64,000 nucleotides of DNA from Doris montereyensis (taxonomy: Eukaryota > Mollusca > Gastropoda > Nudibranchia > Dorididae): contig JAXRKP010001014.1 in assembly GCA_037039925.1 (NCBI GenBank), forward strand, positions 70,001-134,000, read 5' to 3'. The position numbers and the translations under genes are program-made. This document shows, one piece after another, positions 48,521-59,950 of this stretch; positions within the stretch are counted from its first letter, which is position 1, and each line of letters opens with the position of its first letter. The notes under the pieces were generated by a model. It ran no database searches. It saw only the letters and a program-made list of their open reading frames with translations, and was not told where the DNA came from.

Positions 48521-49430
48521 AAAAATTCATCAAAGAAGAAACCGAGATTTTTGACGCTATGGCTGTTACATATGTCGGTTACATATAGTCGTATTGTTTA
48601 TGACTAGCTCGTTTAATATAATGTCCTTCGCTTTTTTTCTAAATTATGTTATCAATTCTGTCTTATCATTGTTGAATTTTTATCCGTGTGACTCGTGAGA
48701 ATGTATTGTTCATTTCATCATCCGAATCATGAACAAATTATTTGGGTGAAAGTGATGAAGTCGCCTCTATTAATTAAGCCATGACACAACTTGACTTGAA
48801 TTGTAAAAACTAGGTAAAATCAAAGACCATAAAAACTACCAAGACAGGAAAGTGTCTTCGCCCAGTCCGTAACAACAGTGCATAGGACTAGGAGTAAGTA
48901 GGAGAGTGTATTAGCCGTGGACTGGGTGAAAATGACTTGTGAGCGTATCGCCACAAATCAATTCAATTCAAAATACTTTTAATCATCCACGAACACACCA
49001 AAGGGCAATTATTCATATCCACACAATGAAATTACAAAGCAGAAAATTTAATATAAAGTTTACCATTGACCAAAATCGCTTTTCACATACACGGATAAAA
49101 AAAAATAGATAAAAAGAAATAAATGAATAAATAAATACAAATCAAAAAAAATAGATAAATAAATAAATAAACAAAAAAAATTAAAAAAAATAAAAATAAT
49201 AATGATAATTTTTTAACTGATAAAATGCCACACAGCCCGGATGGAACATATAACACAAATACATTGTATTTACACATAAAATACATTGTATTTATACATA
49301 AATAAGAGGTAGGCCTACAAATTATAACGTCGAAAGAGAGAGCGAAAGAAGAAAATAATATTGAACCACTACTGTACTAGAGAAAAACATGTTTAAATAT
49401 TTATGCAGTTATCATTTCTCTTGAATCTTA
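48521..49430. other. Non-coding stretch with A-rich region
   Basis: An A-rich (AAAT)n-like tract lies at 49095-49200. Nothing else is recognised. Confidence 0.4.
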
Positions 49431-50440
49431 TTCATTAACCTGATGGCAGAGATGGAATAAAGGAGAAACGGTATCGATTCGTTCTGCTCAATGGGCATCG
49501 ATACCACTTTCCTGATTTCAAGCTTTCAAATTTGCAAAATAGTACATGATCTTTGTCATCCAAGATCACAAATGCCTTCTTCAATGTTTGCTGTTCACAA
49601 AATGAAACTAGCCGCTCATTAATGATTCATAAACACAAATCGACAACCTTACGAAGTTTATTTTTGTTCTGACACGATGCATTCAATAAAAGATTTATAA
49701 AATAGTTCTAAGATGTTCTTATTAACAGAGAAGAACTGATTTTTCGAAGAAAATACACCCGTTGTTGGGCTTTCTTACAAAATCGATTCACAGTTTTTGT
49801 CCCACTTTTAATTTATCATCAAAGATCGTGCCTAGATATTTATAATCGTTTACATTTTCAATTTTCGTTCCATGGATAACAGTGTCACTAGTGTCAGTGT
49901 GTAAGGGGTTTGTTTCCGTCTAAAGTCAATTGTCATTTACTTTGGGTTTTTTCAAATTTAGCTCAAGACAAGAGTCGTCGCAATATTTGACAAACTCAGG
50001 ACAATGTTCATGTTCTGATCCAATCATCATGGATAGCAACGTGCTGTCATCAGCAAATTTAACGATAAATCTTTTTTTCATAATTGCAGTCGTTGGAATA
50101 GGATAAAAAAAAATAAAGGCGATAGAACACATCCTTATGGAAATCCGACAATGGGCTTTATTTCTTTAGAGGTAAATTTGTTTACTAAAACCCGTTGCGA
50201 TCGGTTGGTGAGAAAATCTGATATCCACAATATCAGTTGGGAGTCTAATTTGAAATTGTGAATCAATTTGTCAGTTAAAATGTGTTGTTGGGGGTATTGA
50301 AACAAAACCTGAAATCGGCAAATACTATTTTGGCACGATGTCTGGTTTTTCAAAATGGTTATTTATATAAATTATAAATGTATAGAATCTAAAATTTTCT
50401 CGAAGGTCTTTCTGTAGTCTTTAATTGTCATGACTGATTA
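49430..50440 (-). pseudogene. LINE reverse transcriptase C-terminal half
   Basis: Reading leftward: 'DSQLILWISDFLTNRSQRVL' (about 50240), 'PIVGFP' (the start of the GxPQG block, 50140), 'FIVKFADDSTLLSMMIGSE' (about 50070), 'KYCDDSCLELNLKKPK' (about 49985), 'NDYKYLGTIFDDKLK' (about 49840) and the tail 'FIPS..AIRLMNKIQEK' (about 49455). The FADD box is intact. The N-terminal half is missing and several frameshifts separate the blocks. It is a different lineage from the LINE at 46881, judging by its 'SDFLTNRSQRV' and 'YKYLGTIFDDKL' blocks. Confidence 0.85.
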
Positions 50441-51141
50441 TATTGCAGAACCTGTACCGAGTTCCATTTTTGTGGCAATGTTGTCAATTTCTAATTGGAC
50501 TAGGTACCACAAGTGAAAAATTTAAAGTTATCATGCATATATGTAATTGACATAATCTTGTACATCTCACAGAGACAGGAAAACAAAAAAGAATTATCAA
50601 AATCCATCAACAAACAAGAAAGTTATGAATTTTTAAAGTTTTATTGACTTAGAAAAATTCGTTCACAATTGCCCCATACCACAAAAGGTCAACTTTGTGA
50701 GGTCTTAAATTGAAAAATTAAACAAAAAAACATGAAAGAAACACATTTTCTTACATAGGAGCACACACATTGTTTCATCATGCAGTTTCATATCATTTTA
50801 AAAATAATCTTAGAGCTTACAGAGCTTCAAAATTGACAAAAATTACAACAATTCAGTTAAAAATTCAATACAAATGCATCAAATCCTGCTCAAGTCCCAT
50901 TTTCAAGGTTACATAGAAAAGAAAATAGTGACACTGCATTGTCAAAATCAGTTTTGCTGCTTCCTTTAAACATAGAGACTTAGTCTAATTTTTTTCAAGG
51001 ACATGAGGTTTGAATTGAGACCATTATGAGACTCGAAAGAGTAGTCCGAAGCCTGAAATACCACATTGGAAGAAAATTCTCGGAAATGATCAGTCTACAG
51101 GATCCAATAGAAATAAAAAATCATAAAAAATAAACCAATTG
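50441..51141. other. Non-coding stretch, nothing recognised
   Basis: AT-rich sequence leading into the 190-bp satellite. No gene or transposon end is recognised. Confidence 0.4.
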
Positions 51142-51700
51142 AGCTACAGGCTTGTCTTATATATCAAATTAAAGCTGATTTCAAGAGCAATTTGATGATA
51201 TACAAATGAATGTATGTAATCTTCATTAAACTAATAAGTTTTGATAAATTATGTAATTACATAAGCAGAAAATGACTGTCGGAACAACCAGATGTCATGA
51301 GACAAAGAAATCTTATAAAATCATCAAATTTAGCTACATACTTGTCTTGTATATCAAATTAAAGCTTTTTTCAAGAGCTATTTAATGATATATAAATGAA
51401 TGTATGCAATCTTCATTAAACTAATATGTTTTGATAAATTATGCAATTACATCAACAGAAAATGACGGTCAGAACAACCAGTAGTCATAAGAAAATAAAA
51501 TCTTATAAAATCATCTCATTTAGCTACATACTTGTCTTGTATACCAAATTAAAGCTTATTTCAAGAGCTATTTAATGATATATAAATGAATGTATGCAAT
51601 CTTTATTTAACTAATAAGTTTTGATAAATTATGCAATTACATAAACAGAAAATGACGGTCAGAACAACTGGTTGTCATAAGAAAAACAAATAATTTTCTT
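51142..51700. repeat. 190-bp satellite, three tandem units
   Basis: Units start at 51142, 51332 and 51522, each opening 'AGCTACA' then 'CTTGTCTTRTATA'. They share 'AAATTAAAGCTKWTTTCAAG' and 'AGAAAATGACGGTC' (the first unit reads ACTGTC) in the same positions, and are about 90% identical with the period kept exactly at 190. The third unit fades out near 51700. Confidence 0.95.
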
Positions 51701-51924
51701 GGGTACAAGTTTGTGCAGCCATAACTTCACCTGAAGAAAGAGCAGAATAGATGGGAAGATGAGAATGGCGAAAGTGACATGACCAAAGTAGCATTCTTTA
51801 TGGAATGGCTTTAATTTTACCCTTTTTAAATTTGAGTAATGTAAAATTGGCATATGGAATAAAATTTATCCTCTTATTCCAGTTCGGTAACCTATCTTAA
51901 ACTTTCTGCTCCTCCTAATATATA

Positions 51925-51985
51925 CAGTAAACCTCGACTTTAACAAGCTCGAATTCAACGAGACCTTGGGTCATGCTTATTTTCA
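51925..51985. mobile_element. Solo pogo/Tigger-like terminus
   Basis: 'TACAGTAAACCTCGACTTTA' followed by 'ACAAGCTCGAATTCAACGAG' has the form of a pogo-type inverted repeat flanked by TA. No partner end is visible. Confidence 0.3.
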
Positions 51986-52009
51986 TTAATTTATTAATAA
52001 AGTCATTAA

Positions 52010-52275
52010 CCTTTACCGTAGGTCGTGACCCAAAAAGGGAAAAAGTCTTGGAAATTTGCTTCTATTCTGATATTGTTAGCTTCCTGTTAATAAGCAGTTA
52101 AGAATGCCTCAGGTATGCACTTTTGGACTTGACTAACACATATGCCATAATCCATAACAGTATTTTTAACTGACAAAACAATGAGAATTTAAGTGGGGTG
52201 GAGCTCAAACTCAAAGCGTTTACCTTCCGATAGTGGGTCCAGCCAACTAATGCTCTGCCTGCCCTCCCATTAAAA
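52010..52275 (-). mobile_element. tRNA-derived SINE, minus strand
   Basis: On the minus strand, 'GGCAGAGCATTAGTTGGC' looks like an A-box and 'TTTGAGTTTGAGCTCC' a degenerate B-box at tRNA spacing (52200-52270). The body continues leftward without a block shared with the other SINEs in this window, so it would be a distinct family. Confidence 0.45.
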
Positions 52276-52569
52276 TGAAATAATTATTTACATAGGCCTT
52301 AAGCAATTACCTGGGCAAAAGTAGTATTTGCTTCTTCCCTCAAGGAAGAGAGTTGTACTAGGAGCCAGTTTGTTAACATGAACACTGGAGGTAAGTTGGG
52401 CCGCCCTCCTTTTCCAGTCATTAAAAAATGTTGTTGAAGGATATAGACATCAACATCTGAAAGTGAAAGAGAAAATGTCTTGAGAGAATTTAGGCTTTAG
52501 AAATCAAGTGAATTGTAACTAATTACAAAATTGCAATTGGAAAGTATGTGTGTTGGGGGTGGGGGGTGG

Positions 52570-52742
<173 letters not shown>

Positions 52743-52744
52743 CT

Positions 52745-53860
52745 GTAAATATTCATCTCTCCCATCTACTAGATAGCCTATCTAATCTATCTAGAATAAT
52801 TTAGCTTGTCATAGAATTAAAAGTTTAAAAGAAAAAGTATATATCTAGATCTAGATCCCTATCATTATCTATTAAAATACTAGATCTATTACTTATTACT
52901 ATTAATATTATAGTTATAGGACAAAATAAAATCTAAAACCAGGCTTTGAATGCATTAAAATTAAATCTTCTTAACTGTTACTCGTTACTGTTAACTAGGT
53001 CAAGTAATGGCTGTTCCTGGTGTTGGATTACTCCATCGTGGGTCTCTGTTATTTTAGCGTCTTAATTTTTTTTTTTACTGTGTACTTATCTCATAGATCA
53101 AACTGTTTCTATAATGTCAATTTTAATTATTCAACTCACCAATTAAACTCTTCAGTTGTTGCTTTGATAGCAATAAACCTTCATGGTTTGAGGAGTTCGA
53201 TTCATTGTCTCCGGCCGGTCCACCCGGCTCTAGCACCGGCTCGCTTCTCCGCCATTGTTAAAATGAATGCTAGGAAAAGGTCCGAGGCACCATCACTTCT
53301 CTCGTCTGTTACGTCTCCGGGAAGTAATGTTTAGAAATTTCAATTAGATGTGCAGAATCTTAAGAAATAGAGCTTTCTTCTGGTATATTGCTTTCCGCGA
53401 TATGACTTCAATATCAGTTAATATCTCTCAAAATATCGGTATACGGCATCTATTCTTGCCGTTTCATCGGCTATTTTGGAAAGTATCGAGGAGAGTGAAG
53501 TATCAAATTAATCGGGAATTATTCCCCTTTAAAATGATGTCATTTTTATTTTTGTACGACGTTTCACGGCCTCGTTATTGAGGTTTAAATCTCAGTGGTG
53601 CCGACCCGATAAAGGCATTTCTCGGCAGCTGGAGCGCAAGACTGCCTGTATGGGCTCTAAAAGAAAATTCTCGATAAAATACTTATAAACCACATACATT
53701 GACACAACAAGGCTAATCAAATGAGAAGATATCGAACTTTTTAAAAGGTCTTTATTTGAAGAAAAAAAGATGTCTGTGAGCAGAGATATGGGAACGGATA
53801 AAAACAAGTTTCCTGACAACTTTCGCTAGGCTTAAAATTTTCCACCGGCCCAAAGCGAGC
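52745..53860. other. Non-coding stretch, nothing firm
   Basis: Begins with clustered TAGATCTAG-type motifs (52840-52885). A GC-richer segment at 53205-53330 has an open frame of unknown nature. No transposon ends are recognised. Confidence 0.35.
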
Positions 53861-54374
53861 GCTTGCGCTACCTAATTGGACCATTATCTTTGGAGTCTTA
53901 TGTTGAATTTGGAACATCTCCAGTGTAAAAGAGTCGGTTTGTTCTAGATCCAACTCATGAACGTTTTTTGATACAGATTGGTAAACCCAAATTCCATTTG
54001 AATTGGTCGTTTGCTTGAGTGCATCTGCATACGGACTGTATGTGTCCTTTCTTGCGGTACTTCTTGCAACTTGCTTCTCTCCAGAAACATTCTGTCCTCC
54101 TGTGGTTATTTTTAACACAGGATTGGCATGACTGGTAGTGTGTCTGTTTTGGCTTTCCTTGCGGTGCTGTCGTTATCTTATGAACGGCTGAACCACCATG
54201 AATTTCAGCCACGTCTCTGTGTGCCGTTTCCATGGTAACTAAGAGCCAATGAATATGATGTAGCATTCTCCAATGTCAATTTGTGTTCTTGTACTTGTAG
54301 GAGACGTTTTTGTGTTGCTTCGTCCTTGGGCGCACACAAATCTGTCACTGTCACGTAGAGATGTTTTCAAATTA

Positions 54375-55884
54375 CAGTAGAAATACTTTAAACCGAAATT
54401 TTGGGGACCCTCTAAACCATTTTGGTTTAAAGGTATTTTGGTTTAAAGCAAGTTCCCTTTTTTGCGATGTTTTTAAAGGGTTAACTATGTTTGGATTGGG
54501 TTGTTCCCTTTTTGTTAATGTTGATGAATAAAGAGGTCCTTTTGGTGACCATAATATGTATAATAATAATAATGTAATTGTTTTGATTGTTGGACTGTTG
54601 TTTTTTGTTTTGTTTTCTTTTTTTTTGGGGGGGGGTTTGTTTGTTTTTTGGGGTTTTTTTTGTCTTATTTTCCCCATTCATACTCTCATTCACACTTAAT
54701 ACAAAATACAGATTTGGATCATCAGGTATTCATCTTTCATTCAGTCTCTTCATCTTTATTTCTTCATTAAAACAAGAAGAAAAAAAGGAAAATAGGAAAG
54801 GTGAGGGAAAGGGGTGGGATAGGGATACAACTTATAAGGCTTTCTTGAAAAAGTTTGTTATAGATGTTTGGCGTGATTTTGAGACGGAGAGTCTATCCAC
54901 GTAGACGGGGCGAAACTTCGTTTCTTCACGAGCCTTTTGTAGTTGTAGCCTCTCCCTGTCCTTCAAAATGGTTGATAATGTTGAGTTCGGGAAGCCGTGC
55001 TTTTTTTACATATCTCCGTCTTGTTTAATTTCTTTTCGTCCACTTCTGAAAGAATATTGAGTTTAAAATCCAATGTGTGTGCACAGTGCTTTCTTTTAGA
55101 CATCTTTGACTGGCTGAATTAAAACTAAAAAAACCCAGAAACGATCAAAACTTCTCGTGATAGTGATACTAGTGATAGTGATAAATGAATTAAATGAATG
55201 ATGCACAGCGACTGGCAGACGAAGTGAATGGAAATGAAACGCATCAATGCTAAACTCTACACACCCCTATCCCCGTGTTGAAAAGGCCTAAAACAACGCA
55301 GACACACACACACACACATGCGCGCGAACACACATACCAACGAGTACACATTTAAACGGGCGTACCAATGCGAAGCTATCTACACTACACTTAGGCCAGG
55401 CGTACACAATAATGAGTTATTGTGTACGCCAGACTTAGGCCTTACCACGTGCTTACAACACTATACACTTACCACGGGCAAGCAAGAACATCTCACCTGC
55501 GTGGTTCTACACCCCCACCTCCCCCTTCCCGTGCCAGTCCCCCGCTGTCTTCCCTTTTTGCCGTCTAGCGATGTGCGGTGATAGAAGGGTTTGACTACCA
55601 CCCCCTCCCCTCATCTCCTCAGTCACGCTCTTTATTTCATATCGATAGGCATTACGTGTGACCAAGTGTGACCCCTTTGCGGAATTATTGAAGAGGATGA
55701 AACGAAAGAAAAAGGGGGAAAGTTGTTTCGGTTTAAAGACATTTGCGCTTAGAAGCATTTCGGTTTATCATACGAACTGATACTATACAAAGACAAAGAA
55801 GAAACTTGTACAATTTATCAATTTCTTTGAGGTTCATTGACTTTTTCGGTTTAGCTTCTTTCGGTTTAAAGTATTTCTCTACTA
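54375..55884 (-). mobile_element. pogo/Tigger deletion derivative nested in the gag
   Basis: The left end TA|CAGTAGAAATACTTTAAACC and the inverted right end TA|TAGTAGAGAAATACTTTAAA form imperfect inverted repeats. Sub-terminal 'TTCGGTTTAAAG' or 'TTTGGTTTAAAG' motifs recur at both sides. The only coding remnant is an N-terminal HTH. Length is 1,510 bp, too short for an autonomous copy. The flanks are continuous gag sequence. Confidence 0.9.
54885..55103 (-). pseudogene. Tigger transposase N-terminal HTH remnant
   Basis: From M at 55103 the frame reads MSKRKHCAHTLDFKLNILSE and NKTEICKK, then after a one-base shift 'NSTLSTILKDRERLQLQKA'. This is the CENP-B-type helix-turn-helix that binds the terminal repeats. 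No DDE core follows within the element. Confidence 0.85.
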
Positions 55885-56222
55885 TATCTCCGAAGTTGCA
55901 ATGTTCGCTGAGTCGCTTTATTGCTGTAATGAATTCTGATATGCTTTCACTTTGCTCTTGATTACGCCTATGAAACTTAAAGCGTTCAACTATCTCTAGT
56001 GGTGGTGGGTAGAAATGGTTGGTGAGTAGGCTGCAGAGGGTTTTGTAGGGCTTTGACGATGACAGATCGCAGAGTGCTGTAGGCTTTAGCGCCTATTGAT
56101 GACAACAATGTAGCCGTTTGCTTAGCAACTGGAATGTCATTGGCGATAATATGTGCATCCAGACGTTCTTTATAGTTTGTAAAGGTCTCTATGCCTTCAT
56201 TGTAAGTGTCGGGTCTCGGCAT

Positions 56223-56955
56223 GTTACAAGATTCTATCTGTCTTCTAGATCAAGAAATTCTAATTAGGAATGAAAATACCTGTTTCTGTTATGAAAATAA
56301 CACTAATAACAGTATGTATAGCTTTCCTGATGAAGGATCATGTAGAATATTATTAACAAGCTTCGCCGGAAATGTGCCGGTCGAATTTTATATCATTACA
56401 AAGGGGAATCACTCTAGTTTTCATTTCCGTTGTCTAAAAGTAAAAGAACCTGTTGGTTTGAATAGTTTGATTTCGCGGACTACTATGGCTACAACTTGTA
56501 CAAGTAAACAATGTCTGCCGCGGCGTATGACGGGCAATGCGAGGGCGAGGTAGTACTAGTAGTAGCGGCGTATAGCGGGTGATGTGAGGCAAGAGAGTTA
56601 ACAATGAAGTTGAAAAATCCTCGTCGCCAGTGTGATGTATTCAGATTACATAATTAGGAAATTAAGACTAGACTTTAAGTGTGTGGTTGAAGAGGAAACA
56701 GGAAGTGACCTTTTTATTTGTTCTGGCAGTGTACCCGGTATATGAACATTCGCATTACTTCATACAAATGCAATTATTCATTATCTTCATGAGATATACC
56801 ACACTAATGATCCTTTCCATCTGGTACAGAACATGAATCAACAGAAGATTGAAAGAGATATTGCAGAACTTCACTAAGTTGGTCAGCACACAATCTTACT
56901 CTTCGTGTTAGAGTTCTCCCACAGATACCGTTCGAACCTGGGCGAAACAGAAATA
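56223..56955. other. Gag upstream flank, unresolved
   Basis: Should include a leader or long terminal repeat of the Gypsy element, but neither a primer-binding site nor a repeat pair is seen. A 115-codon plus-strand frame overlaps it (56206-56553). 'GCGGGTGATGTGAGGC' with 'GAGAGTTAA' (56574-56602) resembles the GC-rich sub-terminal region and TTAA end of piggyBac copies 2 and 3. Confidence 0.35.
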
Positions 56956-56959
56956 CATA

Positions 56960-57110
56960 CTTTTCCATCAAAGCGCAAGATTAGACCTTTGGAAATACAA
57001 CTTCAGCGTGAGAGTGGCAAAACTTTGGATCGGTTTACCAGATAAAGTCGTATGCGTCAAGACCCTAGCTACATACATTTAAATTTAAAGTAGTTTTTGA
57101 CAATGTTTGT
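56960..57110 (+). pseudogene. LINE ORF2 C-terminal tail
   Basis: The frame 'WKYNFSVRVAKLWIGLPDKV' then 'VCVKTLATYI' matches the typical 'xFSVRVAKLWNSLPxxV...AxTLxxFKxKV' end of non-LTR polyproteins, and a second frame continues it as 'FKFKVVFDNV'. Only the tail remains. Confidence 0.65.
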
Positions 57111-57700
57111 TTGAAGTGACCCGGTCCACCATGGCGGTAATCTCAGGTTCGTAGCTGAGTAATAATTACTGACGACTGTCCAGGCACAACATAAAGCACT
57201 TTAAAAAATCAAAAGCGTCCATAAATATTCGTAAATATTATAAAAATATAGTCTATGTGTTAAAAATTGATAATCTACGTATTTAGTACTCTAGATATAC
57301 TCCAATTTCTTTCAGAAACGCAAAAAGAGTTTCAAGATCATCATTCCGAAAGAGTTTATATCTATATTATAAATATAAATGCTTCTCTCAGAATAAAATT
57401 CCTTAATACATTATATTTCTTTTAAAAACTTGCATTTTTGTACATACCGATAACAAGAAATAAATCTTTAGTAAATTCAGTAAAATCAATAAAACTGCGA
57501 GTAAAAATATGAAAGGCTAAGAATTAGTATAATTGTGAATCGCTCATTGGAGTGTTTTAATGGAGGTGGGAACAAATTAATTATATTATTTTTTTTATAT
57601 CTTTCTTTTCTGTTTTCGATCTTTTGCACATGATGTGTTGGGATCTTTGTGATCTTTTACATTTTTTTAAGTAAGGGATGGGATTGGGACTGGTCTTCAA
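57111..57700. other. AT-rich stretch, nothing recognised
   Basis: Very AT-rich sequence with no recognised gene or transposon end. Confidence 0.4.
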
Positions 57701-57719
57701 GTAATATTTCCATGCCACG

Positions 57720-58060
57720 GTTGTTTACTAGTCAGGAATCGCCCATAGAGAAGAATGGGCATTGAAATCCCAAAGTAAGAGGAAAGGGGGCTGAAACTGA
57801 GATAAAAGGTGTTCCATTTCATACACAATTGTGTTAATGATGGCGGTAGTATATACAGAACAGATAGTGAAAGATTTATGACAACGAAGAGCCGCTCTAG
57901 CATGGGAAAACGTACCACCGTGTTGTGCTTTGTATTGAGGTTGGCTGTTTCCTCCTGCCACTTCGGACAGTCTTTCGACGAGGCAGTGTGTACACCTCTG
58001 GAGTTTGGGCAACAGTGCTCTAAAGAGCAACCTCGTCGCACATAAATAAGCTTCCTTTTA
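57720..58060 (-). pseudogene. LINE fragment: zinc-knuckle ORF1 end fused to endonuclease piece
   Basis: In one minus-strand frame 'CPNSRGVHTASSKDCPKWQE' (about 57980) corresponds to the last CCHC knuckle and 'KDCPxWxxE' end of I/Nimb/Jockey-type ORF1 proteins. In an overlapping frame 'EMEHLLSQFQPPFLLLWDFN' followed by AHSSLW (about 57800-57745) is the endonuclease 'LLLGDFNAHxxLW' block. The normal 0.5-1 kb between these parts is deleted, and GDFN reads WDFN. Confidence 0.75.
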
Positions 58061-58171
58061 CGTGTTAGCTGATGAAAATCTCTCCCACTACCCCCTGAGT
58101 ATTTAGGTGTGTTTAGCGTTGGCTGATTTAAAATCTCTCCCACTACCCCTCTTGGTTAGTTAAATTGCGTC

Positions 58172-59121
58172 TTAACCCTATTTCATACCCTACCTAAATA
58201 TTCCTATTTCAGCTTTTAGGGGTCTGATAGACTTTTAATAGCAGTATAGTGGTAACATCCTATTTATATCACATGGGGTCCAAGCGGACCCTGACATGAA
58301 TGAAGAAATTAATGGACCCCATATATTTTCTTAGTAATTACTTAAAATTAAAATATATACATCGATTTGTCAAGTGGGAAGCATCTTTGCATTTGTTTCA
58401 ATAATCCGAAAGACATCGACTCAGCTGCGTCAACATTTCATCGAATATTTACAGACAGAGTCATCAATATTATTGTCAAAATGACGAACAAAGAGGGTGT
58501 TAGACGCAAAGGATCAAGATGGCAACCAACAGATTTTACTGAAATGAAAGCATTATTCGGCCTATATATCCATCTCGGAGCACGGAAAGTCAGTCTGCTC
58601 AAAGTGTCAAAGATATGGTATGGAGCTTCAGCTGACAGACTGACAGCGTGGCCATGTGTGTTATGAGTTTGAAGCGCTTCATTGAACAGTCAAAATAAAT
58701 GTTCGACCAGTTTTCCAACTTACTCAGATCCTTGGGGCCTCCTATACTGACGGACGGACAGAAGAGAAAGTGTCTTGTCCGATGATGAAATAACAAGCCA
58801 CGGAAATCATAGTATTCATAGCTTCATCAGCTCTTTTATACTAATTCAACCCCACGCCAACGGACCATGCACAATCCCCATTCTATGCAAGTGACGTGCT
58901 AACGGCCAAAATTCACTCGCTCAATTAGCGACCAATTCTCACTTTCAAGGCCACTGCCATCAAGAACCTATGCCATTCGAACACGTGTTTCGTGTATATG
59001 CAAATGGTAAGAGTATCAGCCATCAAAGGGAAAAATGTACCGGGGTTACGCTATGGAACCTACCATCTCCATCGGTCATGAAGAGACGGTGACTGAAACC
59101 TAGCTTCATAGCGTTTCTTAA
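58172..59121 (+). mobile_element. TTAA-bounded piggyBac fragment (copy 4)
   Basis: Left end TTAACCCTATTTCATACCC and right end ...CATAGCGTTTCTTAA. It has an N-terminal transposase piece and a sub-terminal 'GGGGTCCAAGCGGACC' near-palindrome at 58274. The rest of the transposase is absent or unreadable, so this is an internally deleted copy. A second, diverged version of its right end (59226-59274) is followed by another left-type end. Confidence 0.6.
58367..58660 (+). pseudogene. piggyBac transposase N-terminal piece (copy 4)
   Basis: The 99-codon frame contains 'FHRIFTDRVINIIVKMTN', 'WQPTDFTEMKALFGLYIHLG' and 'VSLLKVSKIWYGA', matching the 'xxFFTDxLIxxIVxxTN...WxPVTxxEIKxFLGLxIxMG' start of PGBD proteins. 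After 58660 the frame ends and no catalytic blocks follow. Confidence 0.8.
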
Positions 59122-59270
59122 GATGCAATTAACCTTAAACTAACTAAGAGGGGTAGTGGTAGTGGGAGAGATTTTTCCAGCATAATTGAATAACCTGGGG
59201 GTAGTGGGGGAGTTTTGTTATGATATGAAGAAACGGTGACTGAAGCTCGCTTCTCGACTCATAGTATTTC

Positions 59271-59580
59271 TTAACCCTATTTCTATCTTTGGGGTCCATT
59301 GGACCCCAAGGCCGTGTTTTTGGCTCTAAAATCGTCAATTTTTGACCTACGGATCTGAAATTTCGTGACTTTTCCTAATTAAATTTGACCCACTAAGTGA
59401 CCAACCTAAATTTGGTTTGTCTCACGTGCATGGTTTGCTCACCCCAAAAGGCCTCCGCTGGATTTTGAGATTTGCTTCTCTATTGGGGTCCGCTGGACCC
59501 CCTCACAAATAAATAGAAAATATGGAGAAACCTCCTATTTCATGCTTTGGGGTCCGCTTGGACCCCATGGCATTTTAGTG
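59271..59580. repeat. Cluster of GGGGTCC...GGACCCC palindromes at a TTAA end
   Basis: TTAACCCTATTTCTATC at 59272 opens a region with three palindromes: GGGGTCCATTGGACCCC (59290), GGGGTCCGCTGGACCCC (59486) and GGGGTCCGCTTGGACCCC (59549). A fourth, at 58274, sits the same way in copy 4. They look like sub-terminal transposase-binding repeats of one piggyBac family. Confidence 0.8.
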
Positions 59581-59589
59581 CTATAGTTC

Positions 59590-59950
59590 CAATTTTATGG
59601 TATTTCTGCACTTTCTGAAGGTTATGGGCACACAAATATATATAAATCACAGCGAACACTTTGTCGACCCTGCTGATCCCATGGCCCATACACAAAGTAT
59701 TGAAGTGAAGTGTTTTGGTCTCATGCAAAGAAGAAGATCAAGCGAATGCATGGCGGCACATCTCGCAATCACTTCATCAGCTACCTACGGGAGTTTGAAT
59801 GGAGATGGAGAAATGACACATTTGCTTCATCTGGCGGAAACTCATTTTTGGGAAAATTCTAAATGAAATTATTAATTAACGTGCAATACCCCTGTGTAAC
59901 TTGAAGAAATAAATATTTTTTGGGGAAAATTAAAAAAAAAAAAAAAGTTA
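59590..59950. other. Segment between palindromic end and piggyBac copy 3
   Basis: No domain is recognised. A poly-A run lies at 59931-59945, next to the C-terminus of the minus-strand transposase. This may be the 3' non-coding part of copy 3. Confidence 0.35.

Larger units (their letters stand above)
53873..56222 (-). pseudogene. Ty3/Gypsy-type gag, split by a Tigger derivative
   Basis: Right part: MPRPDTYNEG at 56222, then 'NYKERLDAHIIANDIP' and 'TATLLSSIGAKAYSTLRS', and in another frame 'FKFHRRNQEQSESISEFI' (about 55960). These are the matrix/capsid-like blocks of Gypsy gag proteins. Left part, beyond the 1.5-kb insertion: 'METAHRDVAEIHGGS' (about 54230), a CCHC zinc knuckle with the Cys spacing 'CKKYRKKGHIQSVC' (about 54060) and a segment that normally leads to the protease (ending KIMVQL near 53873). 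The protease Asp motif and everything downstream are missing. No long terminal repeat was identified. Multiple frameshifts are present. Confidence 0.8.
58079..59218. repeat. Long imperfect inverted repeat with duplicated 20-bp motif
   Basis: 'AAAATCTCTCCCACTACCCC' occurs twice at the left (58079 and about 58131) and its inverse 'GGGGTAGTGGGAGAGATTTT', with small changes, twice at the right (59149-59217). The inner copies are each followed by 'TTAGTTAGTTxAATTGCxTCTTAA'-like text pointing inward. The arms enclose the piggyBac fragment at 58172-59121. Confidence 0.8.

Noticed and set aside
55318..55581. 87-codon plus-strand frame, His/Pro-rich
   Set aside because: It lies inside the Tigger derivative and has no domain. 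Composition follows local repeats.
56206..56553. 115-codon plus-strand frame
   Set aside because: It partly overlaps the Gypsy gag start on the other strand and shows no recognised domain. Treated as unresolved flank.
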